Shown here: in pieces, positions 55,867-64,000 of the stretch
Layout of the letters: every line of letters begins with the position of its first letter
Position numbering within the stretch: position 1 is the stretch's first letter
Assembly (NCBI GenBank): GCA_022578965.1
Contig: MU400553.1
Span: 248,001-312,000, forward strand
Source: Xylaria sp. FL1777
Lineage: Eukaryota > Ascomycota > Sordariomycetes > Xylariales > Xylariaceae
Reading direction: 5' to 3'
DNA: 64,000 bases
Notes under the pieces: model-generated
What the model was told of the DNA's origin: nothing
Seen by the model: the letters and a program-made list of their open reading frames with translations, nothing else
Databases searched by the model: none
Made by a program: the position numbers and the translations under genes

Positions 55867-56827
55867 CTTGTCGAACGGAGATATATCAACTAATACTGAA
55901 ATGTAGAGTTTTTAAGATGAATTCTAGAGTCTCTCGGTTTGCTACTGCTTTGGCCGGTATGAAAAGGCTTTTATGCTAAGCTGATAGTTTAGAATTGTGC
56001 TCATCTTTAGGTAACCTGTCCTTCTAGTCGCCGCCAAATCAATACCTCCAGGCTTATATGACGCCATTGTTAAGTCGGAAGGGGGAATAATAAGTGACGG
56101 GGTGTAGGAGTAGTGACGTAAACGACTAATTAGTTGAATACACTGGATCTAATCTTCTGTTCTGGTGGAATTCATTATCCCGAGAAGAAAAAAAGAGAGG
56201 GAAAAAGACGAGGGTTTGATTCAATCCCGTGTCTTGTTTAACGAGAACGAGGGCATTCACGCGCTTATGTTTGATGTAAATCATATATGCATGGCGTTGC
56301 AATATTGACCATCAAGGTGCCTGTCTGAGGACATCAATTGTCGAATCGGAGAGGCAGGACTGTGTACTAAGTAAAGAAATGTGGAGATAAGCGGTTAAGA
56401 AAGACATGATTGGATCGAAACATGATGCATCGTTTTTACGTACCTCCATTACATGTAAAGGTGTGCCCAGATATTTATCTAAATTTCTACTTAAACCACA
56501 ACAACAACTCCGAAGAACTAACATATTGATTCTCGATTTAGATGAATCGGCGGGCCATCTTAGAGTGCCCTTAATATCCAATAACCTGCCCCATTTCCGT
56601 CCTTTATAGTAAGTACATATTTAGACTTTCGAGTTGCCGGCTACCTGTCATGAATCAGACGTACGTATTTAGTATACCGCCATATCTATCTACCTACCTC
56701 CCTAATGTGGGCATTCCTTTCGTGTACCTATCTAGTATAGGTAGGTAGATATCTACTGAAACCGCCAGCAAAAACCAAGAGAGTGTACATCAGGCCAGTA
56801 TCTACACTACTTAGGTAATCTACGCAG

Positions 56828-56870
<43 letters not shown>

Positions 56871-57674
56871 GAGAGTCGGCTCAGGCTGCCGCGATTCCCA
56901 GCGCATCATCTCCACCCCCCCTGGACACGATCCCCGCCCGAGGATCGTCATCAGTTGATCTGAAACGCGCCCGCGGGGCAGATTCAATCGTGTCAGCTCG
57001 CGGCCCGGCCACCGGAACTGTGCTACCGGGTTTCCCATTCCACGAGTCCGGCAACTCCCTGACCGCCGCTTTCTCCCCTAATTCCAGCCCGTTTTGGCCA
57101 AATCAGGTCGAGCCGACAACCATGCTGACTATGTTCGCGGGCTGGCGAGCCGAGCTGTATACTACTTCAGTCGTAGTATGACCGAGAAAGAAAGAAGGTT
57201 GACCCAAGAAACCAGCTACCTAGCTTATGGACTTCGCAAGCAAGCTGGTTTTTTCTCCCTCCCCTGGCATAAGCGGGTTGGTTCCCCTTCCAGGAACAGG
57301 ACGAGAATGATGCGGTGTGAAATATGAGAATAGATTGAGTTGCCTCGGCACCATCCAGATACCCATGTACCTGCCTACGCTACTTTACTGGCGTGACATC
57401 ACCGCCCTTTCCCTAAGTATCCACGCGCTCGTGAGTCTGGATACAGAAAGCCCAGGGAGGGTATCGCGGGTGTATGCCGAGGCGGAGTCAGTCACTAGGC
57501 TAGGCGGGCAAGGGCCCCCTTGTAGATGAGGCGGATGGGCAACTACACACACACACACACACACACATACACGGTATATAAAGCCAAAGGCTCCCCGTGA
57601 ATCACGCAATAGAGCTCGAAGAGTTCACCACCAACCTCATACACAGAACTCAACCACCAAAAAAATAAAAAAGG
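55867..57674. other. Intergenic with microsatellites
   Basis: Divergent spacer between the ADH and GH45 genes. A (CT)n run lies at about 56,832-56,866 and an (AC)n run at about 57,545-57,568. TACCTA motifs occur at 56,690-56,815. No gene is supported; the 60-90-codon open stretches have no recognisable features. Confidence 0.5.
57575..57582 (+). promoter_or_regulatory. TATA box of the GH45 gene
   Basis: TATATAAA lies 93 bp upstream of the GH45 ATG, right after the (AC)n run. A strong TATA box and a short leader fit a highly inducible secreted-enzyme gene. Confidence 0.6.
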
Positions 57675-58543
57675 ATGCATACCAAGACCGCCCTCGGCCT
57701 CCTCGCCGCCGCCACCCTGGCGGCTCCCGCCTACGCGGCCTCGGGCTCAGGAACAACAACGCGGTACTGGGACTGCTGCAAGCCGTCGTGCGCGTGGAGC
57801 GGCAAGGCATCCGTGTCGTCGCCGGCGCGGACGTGCGACAGGAACGACAGCCCGCTGAGCGACGTCAACGCCAAGTCGGGCTGCGACGGCGGCGTCGCCT
57901 ACACCTGCAGCAACTACTCGCCCTGGGCCGTCAACGACAACCTCGCCTACGGCTTCGCCGCCACCGCCATCTCCGGCGGCTCCGAGAGCAGCTGGTGCTG
58001 TGCCTGCTACCAGTACGTTTTGCTGTTGTTCCCTTTTGCTTGTCTACCCCCCTTTCCTCTTTTCTCTCCCTCCTTTCTCTCCTACAACTGTAAACTTTAT
58101 TTCATAAGTCTTACCGCAAACACACACACACACAAACACACACTAACAACAACACCACTCCCAGATTAACCTTCACCTCGGGCCCGGTAGCAGGCAAGAC
58201 GATGGTAGTGCAAAGCACCAACACCGGCGGGGACCTAGGCAGCAACCAGTTCGACCTGCTGATGCCGGGCGGCGGCGTGGGCATCTTCGACGGCTGCAGC
58301 GCCGAGTTCGGGCAGTCGCTTCCGGGCCAGCAGTACGGCGGCGTCAGCAGCCGCGCCGACTGCGACGCCTCCAACATGCCCGCGAGGCTGCGCGCCGGCT
58401 GCTACTGGCGCTTCGACTGGTTCCAGAACGCCGACAACCCGGGCGTCACTTTCTCCCAGGTCGCCTGCCCCTCGGCCCTCACCGCCATCTCGGGCTGCAC
58501 GCGCAGCGACGACGGGTCTTTCCCCGCTGCTGCCTCGGGTTAG
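57675..58543 (+). CDS. GH45 endo-beta-1,4-glucanase, secreted
   Basis: Hydrolyses internal beta-1,4 bonds of cellulose with inversion. Two exons, 57,675-58,012 and 58,165-58,543, are joined at a GTACGT donor and CAG acceptor, giving 238 residues. The 152-nt intron is long for this window and holds an (AC)n tract. Residues 1-21 are a signal peptide (ending A-Y-A-A). The catalytic base lies in [12 protein letters not shown] (Asp33) and the acid in [11 protein letters not shown] (Asp143, with Asp136 assisting), as in the Humicola Cel45A type. Cysteines are numerous, as expected for the disulphide-rich six-stranded barrel. There is no linker or CBM1, so it is a catalytic-domain-only form. Codons are very GC-biased. 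It is a typical plant-cell-wall-degrading enzyme of saprobes and plant pathogens. Confidence 0.95.
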
Positions 58544-59307
58544 GGTTCGAGAAGCCCCCGGATCGTGTTAAGGGAAGAGGAAGAGACAGAAAGAGAGGAG
58601 GAGGGAGGGAAGGGAGAGAAAAAGGGAAAAAAGAGAGAAATGTTTCGCGGCTGGGCATCCTTTTCTCGTCTACAATGGTTTTTCTCTTGCTTGTTTACGT
58701 CACGATGGTTGGTTACATCGCATCGCATCGCATGGTACGAGATATATACAAATCCTGCCGCCACACCGCAGGGGAAAAAAAAAGAAAAAAAGAAAGAGAC
58801 AAGCGGGTTCTTCACTGGTCTCGACTACATACTGGCGGAGAGTTCCCCATCCTGGACTTCATGTATATATTCTGCCTGGGTCATCTGATCTAGCGCATTA
58901 GTAGATAAGCATTGCTATTGACAGAAAAGATGTCAATCATCATTTCCCGTGCTGTTTGTTATCCAAGGTTTCCCATGTCTATAGAGGACTTTTGCTCTGG
59001 AGTTGATAGATAATTGATAATTGATAGTTGATAGCCCCATGTCAATGCGCGTTCCCTCGATCCCAAGTCACACTTAGGCTCGATGCCGAGGAGAAACTAG
59101 AAACGATGCCAAAGATTCGCCTTGACGTAAATATTAGCTAACCAGGTATTTGTTAATGAGAACGATAGAAAATTCCTTTTAGCACGGTAAGCCAATACCT
59201 TAACTAAGTTTTCCGCTCTGCCAGTAAAATATGTACAGCGAATACAGATGATTATGATTATGATGACGCAGTACGGACAGCATCTGTATTACATGGCAAA
59301 TAGCAAA
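58544..59307. other. Convergent 3' spacer, GH45 to Zn2Cys6 gene
   Basis: A purine-rich tract (GGAAGAGGAAGAGACAGAAA and similar, 58,570-58,640) follows the GH45 stop. The remainder, including a 107-codon open stretch, shows nothing recognisable. Confidence 0.5.
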
Positions 59308-61874
59308 TTACAAATCACCGCTCAGGAAGCCCCCAGACGAGACGAATTGCATTTGATATTCTCGTAGGCTCGCCCAATTGGCGAACTCTTCTTCCTCGTC
59401 CTGCGGCCCCATTGTGGCGGTGTCAACACCCACTACGGCAGCTGTCCCAGACCTCTCGAGTTTAACAAGGATTTCAATGAATCTGTTAAGGTCGTCCTCA
59501 GCTTTAGTGGCTACTGGACCCTTGCGCTCAGAGGCACCTTCTACTAATGTGCTGGCAACCTGCCGAATTTTGTTGATTATCGACTGTCCGTTTGGTTCTA
59601 GATTGCGCTGGCTGATGGAGGTTAGAACAGCGAATAGATCTTGTACGATCATTTCTCGTTCCTCGGCTACCATTTCATCTCTCTCATCTCTCGCTTCTTG
59701 CGTATTCTCAGGGTGGGCGTCTCGAAGATTAAGGTAGCGTTCCACGAAATATGACCGCGTTGCGAGCTGAGATGCGTGGATATTAGCCTTTTGTATTTCA
59801 GCTTGCAACTGACGTCGTCGTAACGGTTCGGCGAGGACTCGTCGGACATCGTTCTCAGGTTGCAATTCGGGGAATGCAGGTGGACAATATTTCAGTCCTG
59901 CCTCGTCTAGCTCTGTCGCATCGTTCTGATCGGGCTCGACTCTGACGATTTGTAATTGCGGGGGAAGATCCTCTATTGCTTGTTTCGCTGACACAAGGCC
60001 ATTACTAATGATATTCTTCTGAGCGCTCCAGTCGAAGAAGTTAATTCCATAGCACATTTCAACCCCAATCAACTCATTCATCGTCATGTATATACGGATA
60101 TTTCTATTAAATCCAGTGATGAGGGAGATGGTTCCCTCCGGTTGCGGTAGGATCTGATCGCTAAATATGTACTCATCATCAACCTCGACAGGTTGTTCTG
60201 GGTACGGTTCCTGCGTAGTTGGTGGAGGTAGAGGTAATTCGTTGATGGAAGCGCCTAATTGGCTCATCGATCTGAGAACAGACTTAGTATACATTCTAAA
60301 CTCTTCTTTAAGAGTCTTGGATTCGTGGAACTTACCGAATACCAGCAACCATGACCCAAAATATCCGCTTACCTATCTGGTCTTTAATATGATCAATTGG
60401 CTTGTTTGCTATGGCATTCGCGGCGGCAGCGAGGTCAGGTAGATAACCAGCTAAACTGGATAGGTCTCGTGGTCGGTGGGTACCAAGCTCTCTACAGAAT
60501 GACATGGTCTCAGCCAAGAAGCGCCTGCACGGTTTCCATTGTAAGGTATAACCAGCAGCCAGACCTAGAAAATAGCTTGTAGCGGCATCGTCGACGCTCA
60601 TTTCGTGTTTCGCCATGAATGTAGGACCTCGCGCCTCTAGAGCAATAGAGCGACAGTGGTCTATCATGGTGATTGCCGTGGGGAAAAGCCCGGCGCTGTG
60701 CTGTGCTTTTAGGTGTACACGGGCACTGCGAGGGAAGGATGCGACTAATATGCCAATCATGCTGGCCAAGAGCGCCAAGAACTCGCGATCTGTTCGATCA
60801 GCCCGATTTACAAAGGCCTGTCGAAACGACGGCTCGTGTGGAAAGGGCATGAGAGGATGAATATACGTGAAGAAGTCATCCACCAAGAGCTGTAGAATGG
60901 GCCACGGTGCAATGGCGTCAGCATCAAAGGCAAGGGGACTATTGGTGGACGCAACAGGTATTAGAGGATCGACGGCGTTGTGCAATATTGGCGATCCGTT
61001 ATCGAGCTGGTGGCGTTTGGCGGCTCTGGCTGCTTCGGCGTGTTTGTTGGGAGGGCCACGCCGTTTCATTTCCCGTCTGAAGGTGCATTCGACCTGCAGA
61101 TCCGAGCATGGCTTGCAAGGGGGGCCAGACTCATCACACTACGGAAAGTCGGGTTAACGTGGTGCTGCGAGAGTGAGGTGATACCCACGGGCGGTAACAT
61201 ACCTTGACCTTGCGCTGACTGCACATGTCACAGGCGCGACGAAGACGTGTGACCTTATGCGAGGCATGGGATGCGGCGACGGGTGAGGCGAGGGCGGGAT
61301 TCGCAAGCGTCGAAGAGAACTGAGGCTCGCCCATCTGCATGGCGGCCGACTGGGCATACTGCTGGGCTAGGTCGTTGCTCGTGGGCGACATGGGCGCGGC
61401 CGACGCGGCCTGCAGGGCTTGGAGGCCATGATGGGCGACGGCGGTGGCGGGCACGGGCGATGCGAGGGCTGCATCGCCGTAGAGGTCGGGATGCGGCGGT
61501 GGCGGTGTTGTTGTTGTGGTTGTGGGTTGGTGGCTGTGATCGTGGTCGTGATCGTGATGATGGTCGTGATGATGGTCTTGAGGGCGCGATGGATGGAGGT
61601 CGAGGTGATGGTCGAGATCGTGATTGTGATTGTGATTGTGATTGCGAGGCGGCGGAGTTGGCGGTTGGTTTAAGACGTGTAGCCCGTGGTGATGCTGAGG
61701 CTGCTGTTGTTGCTGCTGCTGTTGTTGTGCTGGTGGTGGTTGTGGTGGTGTTGCTACGGCTGGCGCTGGTGCTGCTGGCGCTGCTGTCAGTGCTGTCAGT
61801 CTGGTGAGGCGTGCAGCGGCGGCGGCAGCAGCAGCAGCAGAGACAGCTGCATTAGCCTCGGAATACGAAGCCAT
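59308..61874 (-). CDS. Zn2Cys6 fungal transcription factor
   Basis: Three exons: 61,874-61,203, 61,138-60,336 and 60,271-59,308, about 812 residues. Donors are GTATGT and GTAAGT, and the acceptors end in TAG and CAG. The Zn2Cys6 binuclear cluster spans the first intron: R-R-A-C-D-M-C-S-Q-R-K-V-K, then C-D-E-S-G-P-P-C-K-P-C and V-E-C, spaced C-x2-C-x6-C-x6-C-x2-C-x6-C. The preceding 200 residues are low-complexity: poly-Ala, nine Gln, poly-Pro, and a long His/Asp/Asn stretch (DNA repeat GTGATG/GTCGTG at about 61,530-61,660). The middle homology region starts near 260 (I-L-Q-L-L-V-D-D-F-F-T-Y-I-H-P-L-M-P-F-P-H) and includes I-G-K-R-I-F-W-V-M-V-A-G-I-R. The regulated pathway cannot be told; GH45 lies downstream and convergent, a location that hints at nothing firm. 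Confidence 0.9.
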
Positions 61875-63647
61875 CGCTGTCCAAGGCGGCGGCCGTCGGA
61901 AAGCGTGAACCCACGGCGAGTTGTCGGCGGATGTCCGGCGAATCTTCGTGAGAAAGGCGGGAGAGCTGAGCTGATGTGGACGGTTAGGCGGTTAGGACGT
62001 TGGAGGAGCAGCTTGTACGTGACCCACTCTTGGCCTTGCCTTTGACCAATCTGATCAGAAAACGCGGGGTAGCATACTGTGTGGGTTGCGCCTCTTGCAC
62101 TGTAATATCATCCCCCCTATTCTTGTTGACCCACTAACAGCACCAGATAGGCTACATCCTACCTTTTCAAGTATTTTCAAATAGCTAATGTATGGGGAAT
62201 GAAGCGATCAATTAAAACGCATTCAAGTGAAGCCAAAATTAAAAACTAACTACGTCACTCTGCTTCACTACCTACTCAATTCAAAAGAATGGTTAAAGTA
62301 AACCAGTTACTATCCGCAGACCATTGGCCCTAGACGTAACTGAATAAGCACTATAAAACTAGAGTCCGATATCATCACTCTCTTTCCATCTACGTGGGAT
62401 ACGAAATCAATTACAGCCAATGTGGATGTGAACGGCCTCCCTAATAGTTCACATCTTATCCTGGGAAAGTCTGTAGAAAGCCCCCGAATTGTTTGGTTTC
62501 ACCTGGATGTTTCTTGCTGTAGCTGCGCTCGCTCTCGTAACATGCCATTTCAGAAGCCGGGAGCCAAGCCAAGTGTGTCGTCTGCATATTTACGTCAAAA
62601 TTGACCGAAACTATAGTAACGTGAAGTTAAAATACCACATCATGAGATTTTGAGTGCTGATAGTTGTCACACTCGTACTAAGTGCTCGTCAGATGGTTGG
62701 AACCTATAGTCGTGAATAGATCATACGATAGATATGGTCCTACTGGATCTCCAACAGCAGCCCGCGCCAAACGAAAGAGAACGTCTGGTCTGCGCCCGGC
62801 CCCAAACTTTGAGGAAGATGACGAAGAATTTAACCCATCTCAATTACCTGCGTCCGCACGCCGGCGCTTGAGAAGAGAAGCGGAACAGAGATTGTTACGA
62901 ACCCCAAGAAAACGTTAGGGGGAGACCGTCTACCAGGACGTAAACATGCCTCTCTCGTAGGAATCTTAAGCGATCTTTCTGGAAGTTCAAAGGTGAGCTC
63001 CTCGCGCTCGCGCGAGATTGCTTCCAGTTCCTTTTTCACTTGTGTGTAGAGCTGGGTTTCGGAGGGTTGTCGGTGAGGTAGAATTGTCGCCAGGTTTTCC
63101 ATCACCTCTTTCACAGACAATGTCTTGCGGATAAGATGGCAGTTAACAATGTTGCTTAGAATTCACTCTGTGATACCAAAGATATAAAACTGGTAACCTG
63201 CTTTAATCTCGTCTAGTTGGCTCTCTTTTCAAGCCTACCTATCTTCTCTATTTTCTCAACCACTTCTCATGTATATTCAGCAAAACCATCAAGTTCCATT
63301 CGTCTATAAGGACTCCTTAAGTGAGTAATCCTAATATATGCTCTCTAGTACTAATTACAGTCAACTTAGATATTAATACAAGCAATCCATGTTCTTCTAG
63401 AAGACATTCCATTCCGTTATATCGAGCACACAAGATATATGTACGTATTAAATACCATGCAATAACTCAAACAGAGTCCAACAACACCAGACACCAATCG
63501 CGTAGCTAACACCGTTGATGGAACCACGAAGCTATACCCACCCTTCGCCATGCCCAATGCCTACCTAAGCTACGCTAAAAAGAGCTACAATCAATGTTCA
63601 TCGGCTTCTCTTAATCGTATCCCCCATAACCCTGAAGTATTTAAACC
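61875..63647. other. Intergenic with a possible gene fragment at 62.7-63.15 kb
   Basis: Upstream of the Zn2Cys6 gene and downstream of POL2. Most of it has no coding signal. Two overlapping coding-like stretches without usable start codons lie at 62,682-62,918 (+) and 62,830-63,154 (-); the second is listed separately. Confidence 0.5.
62830..63154 (-). pseudogene. Orphan exon-like fragment, minus strand
   Basis: After a possible acceptor (TAAG, ending 63,155), one minus-strand frame reads I-V-N-C-H-L-I-R-K-T-L-S-V-K-E-V-M-E-N-L and continues for about 70 well-behaved residues with a coiled-coil-like K-K-E-L-E-A-I-S-R-E-R-E-E-L. It has no ATG of its own and runs to a stop at 62,830. It looks like an internal exon of a gene whose other parts are missing, or an unannotated exon. 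The family is not recognised. On the opposite strand an acidic/basic frame (E-E-D-D-E-E-F-N) overlaps its end. Confidence 0.35.
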
Positions 63648-64000
63648 TTATAGACTCCCTAGCACTTCGCTAACAAGCGCAGCCAACATCCTGAGACCGA
63701 ACCACTCCGCAACGCCCCCGTACACACCCAATTTTCTGACCACATCCTCTCTCTTGATACTCTCACCCCAAGGACCAGAACATGTGCAATGTTCCATAAA
63801 CTCGTTCAACCTGACACTTCCACAGCGCTGGCATTTGATATCTTGGGTAGTCCACTCGACAATCCACGAATCCACATCCGCGAGAAGTCGTTCCTCGATT
63901 TGCAACTTGCTGAACTCGACGCCGCAAAAGGTGCAGTTCCACGATTTTGCAGCAGCTGCCTTCCGGATTTCCCCAGACGATACACCCTCCAAGCCACCGC
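63648..64000 (-). CDS. POL2: DNA polymerase epsilon catalytic subunit, C-terminal end (partial)
   Basis: The frame is open from the right window edge to the stop at 63,648, about 117 codons, so this is only the 3' end of a gene of some 2,200 codons. It matches the last Cys module of the Pol2 C-terminal domain: W-N-C-T-F-C-G near 63,925, I-K-C-Q-R-C-G-S-V-R-L-N near 63,830, and F-M-E-H-C-T-C-S-G near 63,790, followed by V-A-E-W-F-G-L-R-M-L. In Pol epsilon this module holds the second metal site and binds the Dpb2 subunit; it is essential for helicase (CMG) assembly. The start, polymerase and exonuclease domains lie outside the window. Confidence 0.92.
   Translation of the reverse strand, partial: GGLEGVSSGEIRKAAAAKSWNCTFCGVEFSKLQIEERLLADVDSWIVEWTTQDIKCQRCGSVRLNEFMEHCTCSGPWGESIKREDVVRKLGVYGGVAEWFGLRMLAALVSEVLGSL

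Noticed and set aside
61271..61807. Arg/Gly/Val-rich plus-strand frames
   Set aside because: Shadows of the low-complexity N-terminus of the Zn2Cys6 protein.

Overview
The window is nuclear DNA of a filamentous ascomycete (Pezizomycotina, probably a Sordariomycete). The genes on the right have short spliceosomal introns with GTATGT/GTAAGT donors and CTAAC-type branch points. They encode typical fungal proteins: a Zn2Cys6 regulator, a secreted GH45 cellulase, Hpc2, Vps74/GPP34, Rrp14/SURF6, RPAP1/Rba50 and DNA polymerase epsilon. The DNA falls into two compartments with a sharp join near 30.6 kb.

Positions 1 to about 30,640 are a very AT-rich block with no intact gene. It looks like repeat DNA mutated by repeat-induced point mutation (RIP: C-to-T and G-to-A). 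Three kinds of material can be read through the decay. At the left edge, on the minus strand, is a Ty3/gypsy chromovirus with gag, integrase and chromodomain but no room for reverse transcriptase. Several dead reading frames remain in which the stops are nearly all TAA/TAG where CAA/CAG would fit; the longest (9.56-12.12 kb, plus strand) ends in a tandem C2H2 zinc-finger array. The rest is minisatellites and duplications. A composite repeat is present twice in inverted orientation (about 5.7-7.56 and 26.0-29.05 kb) and encloses 18 kb. One short stretch (3.96-4.11 kb) has escaped mutation.

Positions 30.66-64.0 kb are gene-bearing DNA of normal composition. In order: a small Cys-rich protein (-), an intron-containing tRNA-Ala(UGC) (-), a secreted cyanophycinase-like S51 hydrolase (-), Rrp14 (-), a metallo-beta-lactamase-fold hydrolase (-), two lineage-specific proteins transcribed divergently from a region with a 17-bp tandem repeat, a short-chain dehydrogenase with one in-frame TGA (-), Hpc2 (-), RPAP1/Rba50 (+), Vps74 (-), a zinc alcohol dehydrogenase (-), a GH45 endoglucanase (+), a Zn2Cys6 transcription factor (-) and the 3' end of POL2 (-), cut by the window edge.

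The genes do not form an obvious biosynthetic cluster. They mix housekeeping functions (ribosome biogenesis, histone chaperone, RNA polymerase assembly, Golgi retention, replication) with accessory ones (cellulase, alcohol dehydrogenase, SDR, orphan repeat proteins). Exon coordinates were worked out by eye from frame, splice consensus and family conservation. No database search was possible.
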